Shown here in pieces: positions 27,621 through 35,694 of a stretch of DNA of 64,000 nt (positions are counted from its first letter, which is position 1; each line of letters opens with the position of its first letter). The notes below the pieces were generated by a model. The model searched no databases and was not told the DNA's origin. It was given only the letters and a program-made list of their open reading frames with translations. The position numbers and the translations under genes are program-made. This stretch comes from Nitrospira sp. (GTDB taxonomy: Bacteria > Nitrospirota > Nitrospiria > Nitrospirales > Nitrospiraceae), in assembly GCA_016873495.1 (NCBI GenBank), contig VGXC01000010.1, positions 24,359 to 88,358 of the forward strand. The letters are read 5' to 3'.

Positions 27621-28583
27621 CTACCGGGTCGAACCGGCCTTGGCCCGTGCCATCATCTTGCAATAGGAGCAGATCTCGGCGGTGGTGGGTTGGCTGCAGG
27701 TCGCACAGGGGTGGAGGGTGGCCCGATCTTTTTCGGCCATCGACGGAGGGGCCGGTTGCGCCTGCCCTGAGCCCTGTTGAAGGGCCCTGGCCTGCTTTTC
27801 GAGGAAGCCGCAGTAGAAGGCCTGCTTGGTTCCCGGCGATTCCGTCTCCAGGCGGTTCAGCACTTCCTTGTACAACAGCATCTTGGAGCCCTTGGCCATG
27901 GGGCATTCGTCCACAATGTAGTCGATCCGGTTCAGGACCGAATAGGCCGCGACCTCCCGTTCGGAAAGCCGGTACAGAGGCTTGACCTTTTTGGCGAATC
28001 CCTCGACCGAGGCGGGGAGGCTGGGCCCTTGCTTGTCCAGATATTCCTCCTGCCAGTGCAGCACGTTGCCCAGCAAGCGGGAGGCCTCGTCGTCCAGGTT
28101 GTGGCCGGTCGCCATGACGTCGTAGTGCTGCTCCACCGCGGCCCGGTTGAACTGGTACCGCTTGATCGTGCCGCAGGTCGAGCAGGTGGGCCGGTGGATC
28201 AGGTCGGCCAGCTCGCGGATGCCGGCCCCTTCCTCCTCCTCGACCTTGTGGATCAGCAGTTTCGCCTCGTGCGTGCGGGCGACGCTGTCGGCGAATTGTT
28301 GCACTTTCTCGCGGGACTTGGTCGAGTAGCCGGGAATGCCCAGGTCTACGTAGAGGGCATCGGCCTTATAGCCCAGCTTGAGCAGGATGTCCCAGAGGGC
28401 GAGGCTGTCCTTGCCGCCGGACACGGCCACCAGGATGCGGTCGTCGCGGCCGAACATCCGCTCCCCTTTGATCGCGCGGGTGACTTGCTCCAGGACGAAC
28501 TCGTTGAAGCAGGCTTTGCAGAAGGCGGCATTGTGGCGCGGCAGCCCGATCACCGCTTTGATTTTGCACTTTTTGCAGTTCAT
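27621..28583 (-). CDS. ttuA: TtuA-like tRNA 2-thiolation enzyme (TtcA/TtuA family)
   Basis: 320 residues. Two zinc ribbons frame the protein: Cys3/Cys6/Cys22/Cys25 at the N-terminus and a C-terminal CATC...CSYC pair. The PP-loop SGGKDS at residues 55-60 adenylates the tRNA base. Cys134, Cys137 and Cys227 are spaced like the three cysteines that bind the [4Fe-4S] cluster of Thermus TtuA. TtuA makes 2-thio-ribothymidine at position 54 with sulfur delivered by the ubiquitin-like TtuB. The next gene upstream encodes such a sulfur carrier, supporting this over TtcA, which uses persulfides. A short Gln/Pro-rich insert near residues 270-285 is encoded by palindromic DNA. Confidence 0.88.
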   Translation of the reverse strand: MNCKKCKIKAVIGLPRHNAAFCKACFNEFVLEQVTRAIKGERMFGRDDRILVAVSGGKDSLALWDILLKLGYKADALYVDLGIPGYSTKSREKVQQFADSVARTHEAKLLIHKVEEEEGAGIRELADLIHRPTCSTCGTIKRYQFNRAAVEQHYDVMATGHNLDDEASRLLGNVLHWQEEYLDKQGPSLPASVEGFAKKVKPLYRLSEREVAAYSVLNRIDYIVDECPMAKGSKMLLYKEVLNRLETESPGTKQAFYCGFLEKQARALQQGSGQAQPAPPSMAEKDRATLHPCATCSQPTTAEICSYCKMMARAKAGSTR

Positions 28584-28591
28584 CTTTACAT

Positions 28592-28664
28592 CAATGGTGA
28601 ATGTTCAATTTTCAATGATGGGAGGCTCTTCCCATTGATCATTCAACATTGAGCATTGAACATT
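28592..28664. repeat. Heptamer-phrase palindrome 1 (between ttuB and ttuA)
   Basis: Left arm 28592-28623 and right arm 28630-28664 are inverted, imperfect copies. Each arm is a run of degenerate 7-base words: ATGTTCA, ATTTTCA in the left arm, and on the opposite strand ATGTTCA, ATGCTCA and variants in the right. The innermost arms (GATGGGA and TCCCAT) close a small loop. AT-rich relative to its surroundings. Confidence 0.75.
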
Positions 28665-28669
28665 AGGCG

Positions 28670-28864
28670 TCAGCCGCCGGAAATCACCGGCCTGATCTCC
28701 ACCTGGTCCTCGTCTTTCAGCAACTCGTCTTCCGTGACCAGATCGTCCCCGCGGATCACCAGATGGGCTTCCACGACCAGATTCAGATCGCGCAGCAGAT
28801 CCTTGACGCGCTTGGGGCCCGGGATTTCAACCTGACGCTCGGGATGGCTGAGTGTGACGCGCAT
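28670..28864 (-). CDS. ttuB: TtuB/ThiS/MoaD-like sulfur carrier protein
   Basis: Start at ATG 28864; eleven more codons are open upstream but they translate the neighbouring repeat. The 64-residue product has a beta-grasp pattern (MRVTLSHPERQVEI, VKDLLRDL, HLVIRGDDLV, DEVEIRPVISGG-like) and ends in Gly-Gly, the residues that an E1-like enzyme adenylates and converts to thiocarboxylate. Its position directly before the TtuA-like gene suggests it donates sulfur for tRNA thiolation, although ThiS or MoaD roles are possible. The E1-like activator (TtuC, MoeB or ThiF) is not in this window. Confidence 0.85.
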   Translation of the reverse strand: MRVTLSHPERQVEIPGPKRVKDLLRDLNLVVEAHLVIRGDDLVTEDELLKDEDQVEIRPVISGG

Positions 28865-28870
28865 GTGACT

Positions 28871-28945
28871 GGTGAAAGTAAAAAGTAAAAAGTGCAAACC
28901 GGACGATGCCTATTCTACACCTTTCACCTTTCACTTATCACAGTG
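28871..28945. repeat. Heptamer-phrase palindrome 2 (between galT and ttuB)
   Basis: The left arm (28871-28898) is made of words such as GTAAAAA and GTGCAAA; the right arm (28918-28945), read on the other strand, gives GTGATAA, GTGAAAG and so on. The 7-base period is clear. The word is the same as in the palindrome upstream of copA at 38315. Confidence 0.75.
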
Positions 28946-29950
28946 CTATAGTTCCGCTTCCCGCAGGAACTTGGCCGCTTCCTCCGGCGTAACCGGGTTG
29001 ATGTAGAAGCCGGTGCCCCATTCGAAGCCTGCTACCTGGGTCAGCTTGGGAATCAGCTCGATGTGCCAGTGGTAGAACTCGCCGGTTTTCTCGTGCAGCG
29101 GGGAGGTGTGCAGCACGAAATTGTATGCCGGATGCGTGAGAACTTTGTCCATCCGTCGCAAGGCTTCCGACAGAATGCGCGCGAGCAGCTCGAACTGGGT
29201 TTTCTGGCTTTCCTCGAAATAGGCGGCGTGCCGCTTGGGCAGAATCCACATTTCGAACGGAAACCGGGGCGCGAAGGGCGTGAGGCAGATGAATTCCTGG
29301 TTGTCCGCCACGATCCGTTCCGCGTCGGAGAGCTCCTGCCGGATGATGTCGCAGTAGATGCACCGTTCCTTCTGCTGGTAATGGGTGCGGCAGCCGTCGA
29401 TCTCCGCCAGCACGCTGGTGGGGGTGACCGGCAGCGCGATCAGTTGCGAATGGGTATGTTCCAGCGTGGCCCCGGCCGCTTGCCCGTGGTTTTTGAACAC
29501 CAGGATGTACCGGAACCGCTGGTCCCGCTTGAGGTCCACGATCCGGTCTCGATAGGCCCAGATCACATCCTCGATCCGCTTGGGCGGCAAGTCCGCCAGC
29601 ATGTCCTTGTGGTCCGGGGTCTCGATGATGACCTCGTGGGCGCCGATGCCGTTCATCCGGTCGTACATGCCGACGCCTTCCCGCCCCATCTCTCCCTCCA
29701 CCTGCAGGGCGGGGAACTTGTTGGGCACGACCCGCACGGTCCAGCCCGGCAGGTTCGGCTCGCCGGCCTGCGGCCGGTAGGCGAGGATTTCCTTGGGCGT
29801 GAGACGCTCCTGGCCGGGGCAGAAGGGGCAGAGGGCCACCGAGGTCGGCCGCACCGGCGCATGGTGGACAAAATCGTGGGGCCGGCCGGCCCGGTCGGTC
29901 GAAATGATCACCCAGCGACCGACGATGGGATCACGGCGTAGATCAGGCAT
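28946..29950 (-). CDS. galT: Galactose-1-phosphate uridylyltransferase
   Basis: 334 residues, a HIT-superfamily nucleotidyltransferase. The N-terminus RRDPIVGRWVIIS is typical. Zinc-site residues CPFCPGQE and the active site EHTHSQLIALP (HxHxQ; the middle histidine forms the UMP intermediate) are intact, as is the C-terminal YNFVLHTSP and HWHIELIPKL. It exchanges UMP between UDP-glucose and galactose-1-phosphate (Leloir pathway); some bacterial members prefer other sugars or act as ADP-glucose phosphorylases. No galK or galE adjacent. It is followed upstream by a GH57 enzyme, suggesting use in storage-glucan or sugar-phosphate metabolism. Confidence 0.93.
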   Translation of the reverse strand: MPDLRRDPIVGRWVIISTDRAGRPHDFVHHAPVRPTSVALCPFCPGQERLTPKEILAYRPQAGEPNLPGWTVRVVPNKFPALQVEGEMGREGVGMYDRMNGIGAHEVIIETPDHKDMLADLPPKRIEDVIWAYRDRIVDLKRDQRFRYILVFKNHGQAAGATLEHTHSQLIALPVTPTSVLAEIDGCRTHYQQKERCIYCDIIRQELSDAERIVADNQEFICLTPFAPRFPFEMWILPKRHAAYFEESQKTQFELLARILSEALRRMDKVLTHPAYNFVLHTSPLHEKTGEFYHWHIELIPKLTQVAGFEWGTGFYINPVTPEEAAKFLREAEL

Positions 29951-29971
29951 CAGGCGACTCCATCCAACGAT

Positions 29972-30052
29972 GAACGCAGCATGCGGAATGTGAAACGGCG
30001 GAGATCGATCCCATTGTACAGCGTTCCTCTGACTGCATTCAGCATTATTTTC
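29972..30052. repeat. Heptamer-phrase palindrome 3 (between the GH57 gene and galT)
   Basis: Weaker than the others. The left arm (29972-29996) reads GAACGCA, GCATGCG, GAATGTG in 7-base steps; the right arm (30031-30052), on the other strand, reads ATGCTGA, ATGCAGT. Spacer about 34 bases. Confidence 0.5.
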
Positions 30053-32239
30053 TCAGACTTTCCACATGCGGGCCTCATAGTCCGCATCCGGAACGGCCAG
30101 GGTCAGGGGATGGTGGCGGGGGTACCGGTCTATTTCGAGCCCTCCTTGTGTGACGACCAGGCTCATCCGAAACTGGTTGCCTGCCTCGAGTTCCAGGGCT
30201 TTCAGGGGGACGGCCAACTCGATGATGGCGCGCCGGCAAGCCGCGCCGCAAGGGCCGGCTTCCGAGAATCCGACCCCCGGGAGCCCGGCCTCGCCGGATG
30301 ACCAGAGGATGCAGGTCGTCGAGGCAGGCAGGCTCAGCGGAAAGATTAGCTTGTAGGCGTGGAATCTGGTGAGAACATGCATCTCGATGGCCGCGTCGTG
30401 CAGCTTGTCCAGGGCCTCGTCGTTCTGGTCCAACCGAAGAAAGAGCCGGTCCAGGCTGAAGCCGAATCCGAGGTAGGTGAACAGCCGGCTGGACTTCCAC
30501 ATGGCGCCCAGCGGCGGCGATGGGTCGATGGAGCCGGCCCCGCGCCATTCGAAAAAGTTCGTGACCAGCCCGTCGATCGTCGGCTCCAGGAGGCGCACCG
30601 GATCGTGTGAGGGGTGGGGTTCGGGCAGCCCGAAGAGGGGATGGCTCAGATAGTCCGGGGTGGGGAGCCCGGCTCGCAGGAACACGTTGCGCAGATGGGT
30701 CCGAAACAGGCGGTCGAACTCGGCCTTGTAGTCGGTTTCGAAATCGTCGCCGTACCACCAAAACCAATCGCTGCCTTCGGCGGCATAGAGCTCGTTCCAG
30801 GCGCCGCGCGCTGCGTCCGGCGCGAGCCGGTCGGCGACTTCGGTCAGCCGCTGGCGGGTTTCCTTGATCAGGTCCCAGCCCCGGTTGTCCTCCTGGTGCC
30901 CCAGCCAGATGCCGAAGTCGGCGTTGATCCAGGAGCCGGAGTGCAAATGGTCGAGTTTCCTGGTCGGGCGCTGCCTCGCGAGGGCGTCGCTGATCCGGTC
31001 GGTCGTCACGCGCGCTTGGCCGATGGTCCCATTGTCCAGAGCCCGGTAGAGACCGGACAGGAACTGTTCCCCGCCGTCGTAATAATGTTCCCAGGGATTT
31101 TCTCCGTCCAGGATGATCGGCAGCAGGAGGTGATCGTCGGGAGCCTGTTCGGCGATGCCGCTGATCCGGTTCAGCACGTCTTCCACGGCCGCTTCCGGCG
31201 CGGCTTTGGAGTAGATGAAGCCAAAGGCATCCGAAATCTCGCGGTCCCGGAAGACGAAGGTCAACTCGTTGCCCGCCTCTCCCGCCAGGTAGGGCTGGTA
31301 CAAGTCCCGGGCCCGATCCCAGTCGCCCAGCGAGCGGGCCAGGATGCCCTCGTCCGTCGCGGTCCATTGCAAGCCGGCTCGCCGCAGGATGGGAATCAAT
31401 TCCGGGCAGACCGAGCCTTCGGACGGCCAGAGGCCGGCCGGCGCCGTTCCGAACAGGTTCCGATGCAGCGCCACGGCTTGTTGGACCTGGGCTTCGGCGT
31501 CGGCCGGGGCCTGGAACCGCTGCGGTAGGACCGTGTCGGGTCTCCCGCGCCGGGCCTGATCCGTGTCGATCAGCAACGGCAGGATGGGATGGTAGAAGGG
31601 GCTCGTGGTGAGCTCGATCTGACCGGCCTCGGCCAGCTTCCGATACAGGGGAATGATCTCGGCGACGGTCTGCAACTGGAGGCCCAGCACCTCCTGCTTC
31701 TCCTCTTCGGTGAATGCACGGTCCTTTTTGCGCAAGGCCGCCAGGCGCGGGTGGCGTTGCACCGTGCCGAACCCGAACCAGGCCAGGTTGTGCCAGACTT
31801 GCAGATCCCGCAGCTCCTGGATCGAGAACTGCCGGGCCAGGCCGGTGAGGTCCTGTCCCTGGATGTGGGTGCCGCGCTTGACCAGCAATTCGTGGTAGCG
31901 GGGAAAGGGCCGGACCATGGTGGCCCAGTTGGCGGCGAAAAAATGGCGCACGAGAAAGGCCCGCTCCGCCTGGGTGAGGTCCGCCGTCGGTTTCTGGGCA
32001 TAGTCTACAAACAGGTCCCGCACGGTACCCGACGTCAGCTCCTGCAATTGAGCCAACAGCGAAGGGGTGAAGTTGAACGTGGCCTTGATGTTCGGGAACT
32101 GCTCCAGCAGGTGGGCCATGTCGAAATAGGCTTTGATCGCGTGGAGCCGGACCCAAGGCATGGAGGCGGATCCCGCCACCGGGTCCGTGTAGTACGGTTG
32201 GTGCATGTGCCAGAGAAAACAGAGCTGGATGGTTTTCAT
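30053..32239 (-). CDS. Glycoside hydrolase family 57 protein
   Basis: 728 residues from ATG 32239 (a TTG five codons earlier is also open). The N-terminal LCFLWHMHQPYY is GH57 region 1. GLWPSEGSVCPEL matches the region with the catalytic nucleophile Glu, and IILDGENPWEHYYDGGEQFL the region with the acid/base Asp. These enzymes act on alpha-glucans (amylase, amylopullulanase, 4-alpha-glucanotransferase). There is no signal peptide, so a cytoplasmic role such as glycogen or trehalose metabolism is likely. The C-terminal ~200 residues form a beta-rich domain typical of this subgroup. It may be co-transcribed with galT. Confidence 0.9.
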   Translation of the reverse strand: MKTIQLCFLWHMHQPYYTDPVAGSASMPWVRLHAIKAYFDMAHLLEQFPNIKATFNFTPSLLAQLQELTSGTVRDLFVDYAQKPTADLTQAERAFLVRHFFAANWATMVRPFPRYHELLVKRGTHIQGQDLTGLARQFSIQELRDLQVWHNLAWFGFGTVQRHPRLAALRKKDRAFTEEEKQEVLGLQLQTVAEIIPLYRKLAEAGQIELTTSPFYHPILPLLIDTDQARRGRPDTVLPQRFQAPADAEAQVQQAVALHRNLFGTAPAGLWPSEGSVCPELIPILRRAGLQWTATDEGILARSLGDWDRARDLYQPYLAGEAGNELTFVFRDREISDAFGFIYSKAAPEAAVEDVLNRISGIAEQAPDDHLLLPIILDGENPWEHYYDGGEQFLSGLYRALDNGTIGQARVTTDRISDALARQRPTRKLDHLHSGSWINADFGIWLGHQEDNRGWDLIKETRQRLTEVADRLAPDAARGAWNELYAAEGSDWFWWYGDDFETDYKAEFDRLFRTHLRNVFLRAGLPTPDYLSHPLFGLPEPHPSHDPVRLLEPTIDGLVTNFFEWRGAGSIDPSPPLGAMWKSSRLFTYLGFGFSLDRLFLRLDQNDEALDKLHDAAIEMHVLTRFHAYKLIFPLSLPASTTCILWSSGEAGLPGVGFSEAGPCGAACRRAIIELAVPLKALELEAGNQFRMSLVVTQGGLEIDRYPRHHPLTLAVPDADYEARMWKV

Positions 32240-32356
32240 GGTGATGAGAAGCAAAGTATGTCACAGGGGGGAGGGGGTTGCAACCACTCGAGCCACAAGA
32301 TGACGGGATCGGCATGGATCGGCTATAAGAAGCCTGATCCGGCGCAAGGAGCGTGT

Positions 32357-32779
32357 ATGGCAGATCAGGAGGCCGTTTCCCCGGAAGCCGCGAGTCCCGC
32401 CGGTTGGAGCTGCCGGTACTGGCGGTACTGGATTCCCGTGGCCGCCTATGCGGGGCTCATTTTCTACCTCTCCTCCCAGTCCCGCCCGCCCGGGCCGGCC
32501 CTATGGTGGCTGGAATTATTGGGAGACAAGGGGGCCCATGCCGTCGAGTTCGGCTTCTTGGGTCTGCTCTGTTATCGCGCCTTCCGCTTCGGATCAGGCC
32601 CGCGTGCGACCCGGTCCGCGCTGCTCCTGGCGATCCTCGCTTCCATTGGTTATGGGATCACCGATGAAATCCACCAAGCTTTCGTGCCATTCCGCGAGCC
32701 CAGCCTCTGGGACGTCCTGGCCGACGGGGCCGGCGCGTCGGTCGTCTCGTCGCTGTGGAATCGATTCGTCGAGCCATAG
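32357..32779 (+). CDS. VanZ-like membrane protein
   Basis: 140 residues, AAGGAG upstream of the ATG at 32357. After a short cytoplasmic start it has four hydrophobic segments, with KGAHAVEFGFLGLLCYRAF and GITDEIHQAFVPFREPSLWDVLADGAGA, which are the VanZ family signature segments. VanZ of enterococci gives low-level teicoplanin resistance; the biochemical role of the family in other bacteria is unknown. It is divergent from the GH57 gene and precedes the AmgK-like gene, which has its own promoter. Confidence 0.88.
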   Translation: MADQEAVSPEAASPAGWSCRYWRYWIPVAAYAGLIFYLSSQSRPPGPALWWLELLGDKGAHAVEFGFLGLLCYRAFRFGSGPRATRSALLLAILASIGYGITDEIHQAFVPFREPSLWDVLADGAGASVVSSLWNRFVEP

Positions 32780-32806
32780 TCGCTACGCCCGGTCCGCCGG
32801 TCGTCC

Positions 32807-32835
32807 GTGACAAGCTTTTGCCGCCTCGGTATAAT
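32807..32835 (+). promoter_or_regulatory. Strong promoter of the AmgK/MurU-like operon; probably leaderless
   Basis: GTGACA (five of six to TTGACA) and a perfect TATAAT are separated by 17 bases. The ATG of the kinase follows the -10 box by eight bases, so the predicted transcription start (about 32842) is only one or two bases before the start codon. No Shine-Dalgarno sequence can fit. Confidence 0.6.
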
Positions 32836-32843
32836 GCGCCGCC

Positions 32844-33944
32844 ATGACCGCCGCCGATCCTTCTCCATCCAAGCCAGCGCAGGCTCCGCCGGACGAGGCG
32901 TTGGTCGCTGAAACCGTCCGCACCCGATTGCCCTTTCGCGCTGAGTTCAAGACGCTTGCACCGCTGGCCGGGGACGCCTCGAACCGGCGCTATTTCCGCC
33001 TCCAGCTCGGTGCCGGTTCGTTTTCCTCTTTGATCCTGATGCAACTGGCCGAGCCGGAGGCCTTTAAGCAGTCGGAAGAAGCCGTGAGCGGCAGCGTGGC
33101 ACCTCCGACCGAACTGCCGTTTGTGAACGTGCATAGACATTTGATCCAGGCCCAGGTGCCGGTACCCCAGCTGTTCCATTACGATAAAGAGGCGGGGCTC
33201 TTGTACCTCGAGGACCTGGGCGACGTCACGCTTGCGCAGGCGTGCGAGAACGGAGCCGGCGCCCAGGCGCCCGGGTTCTATCGCTATGCGGTGGACGTGC
33301 TGGTGAACCTGCATCTCAAGGCGACCTTTCCCCCGGATCCCGCCTGCCTCGCGTTCGGGCGCGCCTTCGATGTGCCCTTGCTCATGTGGGAGTTCGACCA
33401 CTTCATCGAATATGGGATCGAAAAGCGGAACGGGCGGCTCATTCCCGAAGCCGATCGCCAGGCCATCCGCAACGACATGCAGAAGGTGGCCGGGCTATTG
33501 GCCGGCTTGCCGCAGGTCTTTACGCATCGGGACTACCACAGCCGGAACTTAATGATGCGGGAGGGACGTCTCCGGGTGATCGATTTCCAGGACGCGCTCA
33601 TGGGGCCGGCCACCTACGACCTGGCCTCGCTGTTGCGCGACTCCTACGTCGCCTTGGACGAAGAGCTGATCAATGAACTGGTCATCCGGTATCTGGAGGG
33701 CCGGGCCAAGGCCGGCGCCCCGTTAGACCGGCTGACCTTCATGCGCCTGTTCGACCTGACCAGCATCCAGCGCAATCTGAAAGCAGCCGGCCGTTTCGTC
33801 TACATTGATCGGGTGAAGGGCAATCCGAAATTCCTCGCCGACATCCCCCGCACGCTCGGCTACGTGCGCCGCAACCTGGCCAAGTACCCGGAAACGGCGG
33901 CGCTCCGCAAGAAACTGGCCGCCTATGTGCCGGAACTGCAGTGA
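32844..33944 (+). CDS. amgK: AmgK-like sugar 1-kinase (aminoglycoside phosphotransferase fold)
   Basis: 366 residues. The kinase core has the catalytic segment THRDYHSRNLMM (His228, Asp230, Asn) and the metal-binding VIDFQDALMGPATYDLASLL, as in the phosphotransferase family. The gene next to it encodes a MurU-like nucleotidyltransferase. This pair is the anomeric MurNAc/GlcNAc recycling route: AmgK phosphorylates C1 and MurU makes UDP-MurNAc, bypassing de novo synthesis and fosfomycin. The call rests on the pairing. The N-terminal ~40 residues before RAEFKTLAPLAGDASNRRYFR are divergent. Confidence 0.85.
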   Translation: MTAADPSPSKPAQAPPDEALVAETVRTRLPFRAEFKTLAPLAGDASNRRYFRLQLGAGSFSSLILMQLAEPEAFKQSEEAVSGSVAPPTELPFVNVHRHLIQAQVPVPQLFHYDKEAGLLYLEDLGDVTLAQACENGAGAQAPGFYRYAVDVLVNLHLKATFPPDPACLAFGRAFDVPLLMWEFDHFIEYGIEKRNGRLIPEADRQAIRNDMQKVAGLLAGLPQVFTHRDYHSRNLMMREGRLRVIDFQDALMGPATYDLASLLRDSYVALDEELINELVIRYLEGRAKAGAPLDRLTFMRLFDLTSIQRNLKAAGRFVYIDRVKGNPKFLADIPRTLGYVRRNLAKYPETAALRKKLAAYVPELQ

Positions 33945-33970
33945 TGGATATCAGTAGGCACAAGTCAGCG

Positions 33971-34026
33971 AGCAGAAGGCAGGAGACTATGCGGTTGCTT
34001 TCTGCATCTTGCCTTCTGCCTGCTGC
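33971..34026. repeat. Heptamer-phrase palindrome 4 (between amgK and murU)
   Basis: Left arm 33971-33987 (AGCAGAA, GGCAGGA); right arm 33997-34026, which on the other strand reads GGCAGAA, GGCAAGA, TGCAGAA. Period seven. The same word recurs at 56691-56745. It ends only a few bases before the murU ATG and may hide or replace its ribosome-binding site. Confidence 0.7.
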
Positions 34027-34032
34027 GATTCT

Positions 34033-34779
34033 ATGAAAGCGATGATCCTCGCGGCCGGGCTCGGGACGCGCCTGCGGCCTTTGACCGAGACCATGCCCAA
34101 GCCGCTCCTACCCGTGGCCGGCACGCCCTTGATCGTCTGGAATTTACTGCTGCTGCGCCGGTATGGCGTGACCGAGGTGCTCATCAATCTCCATCACCTG
34201 GGGCCCATGATCGAGCAGGCCCTGGGCGACGGGGCTTCGCACGGGCTCAGCCTGACCTATTCGCGCGAGCCGGTGATTCTGGGCACCGGCGGCGGCATCA
34301 AACAGGCGGAGCCCTTCTTCGAAGGCCGGCCCTTCCTCGTGCTGAACGGTGATACGTTGTTGGAGCTGGATCTGGGCGCGCTGATGCAGGCCCATCGAGA
34401 AGGAGAGGCCCTGGCAACCATGGTGCTGCGCGAAGACCCGGAGGCGGAGCGGTGGGGGCCGGTGGAAGTGGATCAGGCCCAGCAGGTCCTGTCGATCAAC
34501 GGTCGAGGCCGAACGGGGAGCGGTCCGACGCGGATGCTGATGTTTGCTGGCGTACACGTCATGCATCCCCGTTTGCTGCGCGAGGTGCCGGTCGGCCGTG
34601 AATCCTCCATCATCGAGGCCTACGTTCGGGCGATCGCCGGGGGCGAACGCATCCTGGGCTACCGTATGACCGGTTATTGGTCGGATGTCGGCACGCCGGA
34701 ACGGTATGCGCAGGTCCAGCGGGATGTGGAAGCGGGCGCCGTCTCCTTGGCGGCTCGATCCGCGCCAGGGGCCGGCTGA
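34033..34779 (+). CDS. murU: MurU-like sugar-1-phosphate nucleotidyltransferase
   Basis: 248 residues from ATG 34033. The N-terminal GLGTRLRPLTETMPKPLLP (residues 9-27) is the signature of nucleotidyl transferases that bind NTP and metal; LVLNGDTLLELDL carries the metal-binding aspartate, and YWSDVGTPERY ends the catalytic domain. It is short, without a C-terminal acyltransferase, as in MurU. With the kinase upstream it is likely to make UDP-MurNAc (or another UDP-sugar) from the recycled sugar 1-phosphate. Glucose-1-phosphate thymidylyltransferase-like alternatives cannot be excluded. Confidence 0.86.
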   Translation: MKAMILAAGLGTRLRPLTETMPKPLLPVAGTPLIVWNLLLLRRYGVTEVLINLHHLGPMIEQALGDGASHGLSLTYSREPVILGTGGGIKQAEPFFEGRPFLVLNGDTLLELDLGALMQAHREGEALATMVLREDPEAERWGPVEVDQAQQVLSINGRGRTGSGPTRMLMFAGVHVMHPRLLREVPVGRESSIIEAYVRAIAGGERILGYRMTGYWSDVGTPERYAQVQRDVEAGAVSLAARSAPGAG

Positions 34780-34804
34780 GAGAGCGCGAATTATGGCGGC
34801 CAGA

Positions 34805-35560
34805 TTAGCGTCTGGCCGCGGCCATCAAGCGAGTCTTGCGGAGCGACATTAAGGTACGCTGGGCCTCCGTCGGCGCATGGGCCGGTGGGGGCATGCCCGG
34901 TTGGTTGCTGTAGGCGCTCAAAAATCGGTCTGCGATCGCGAGGGCGTCGGCCTGCATTCCCGTCTGCTCCAACAAATCAGCCAGTCGAAGGTAGGCGGGA
35001 ACGAGCAGCGGCATGTCCCGTTCTTTTTTGGCCTGGTCCAGGACCCTGCGGTAGGCGTCAATGGCCGCTTGGGGGTGACGGCCTTCGGCCTGGAACGCGA
35101 CCAGCATGTCGACTGCGACCTGATCGGCGACGATGCCGGCGCCTTTGGCCTGAGCCTCCGCCAAGAGTTTCTCCATCTGTTCTGGCGAGAGCCGGACCCT
35201 GCCCTTGCCCGTTTTTAGGTGAGCCAGCACCCGCTCCGCCTCCGACCAGGCTCCGGAGAGTCCCACCAACAGACATCGGCAGCCGGCTGCACTCGTGCAC
35301 GTTTGGGCGGAGGGCCGAAATTTCTTCGTCGCGACGATGTTCGGGAGAAAGGCCATGCCGTTGGCGGTCCGGCAGGCCGCACAAGCGTGGGTATCCATCG
35401 GGGTGACGTGCAGGAACCAGCGGATGCCGGATCGATCGATGGCGCCGGCGGCTTTGATGCGCCCCGCGCGAACTTGGATGTCGTGGAGTTGCCAGAGCAG
35501 CAAGAGGCCCAGGATGGCCAGCAGGTAGGGAAAGACGCCCGGCAGCGTAACATGCGGCAT
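34805..35560 (-). CDS. Membrane-anchored hypothetical protein with Cys motifs
   Basis: 251 residues from ATG 35560 (frame open further upstream without support). A single transmembrane segment (FPYLLAILGLLLLWQL) is followed by a soluble part with paired cysteines (HACAACRTANG, then TCTSAAGCRCLL), reminiscent of a metal or disulfide site. From about residue 110 the sequence is helical with TPR-like spacing (AIDAYRRVLDQAKKERDMPLLVPAYLRLADLLEQ). I do not recognise a family. It may be a scaffold at the membrane. Convergent with murU. Confidence 0.7.
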   Translation of the reverse strand: MPHVTLPGVFPYLLAILGLLLLWQLHDIQVRAGRIKAAGAIDRSGIRWFLHVTPMDTHACAACRTANGMAFLPNIVATKKFRPSAQTCTSAAGCRCLLVGLSGAWSEAERVLAHLKTGKGRVRLSPEQMEKLLAEAQAKGAGIVADQVAVDMLVAFQAEGRHPQAAIDAYRRVLDQAKKERDMPLLVPAYLRLADLLEQTGMQADALAIADRFLSAYSNQPGMPPPAHAPTEAQRTLMSLRKTRLMAAARR

Positions 35561-35694
35561 GCGATGACCCCTACGGAACCCGCTCTGCGATTGCCTTTTC
35601 TCTATCATGGGAAGTTCGAAAAGGAAAGGAAAAGCCGGAATCCAGATAGATGGTATCGCGGTAGCGGTGCCGGGGGCGAACAGGGGCGGGTTGG

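Noticed and set aside
28592..28945. Clustered short repeats as a CRISPR array
   Set aside because: The repeats are 7-base degenerate words arranged as inverted arms, without 23-40-base direct repeats and unique spacers, and no cas gene is present.
30075..32315. Second 746-codon minus-strand frame overlapping the GH57 gene
   Set aside because: Arg/Pro/Gly-rich translation of an alternative frame; the GH57 frame has all family motifs.
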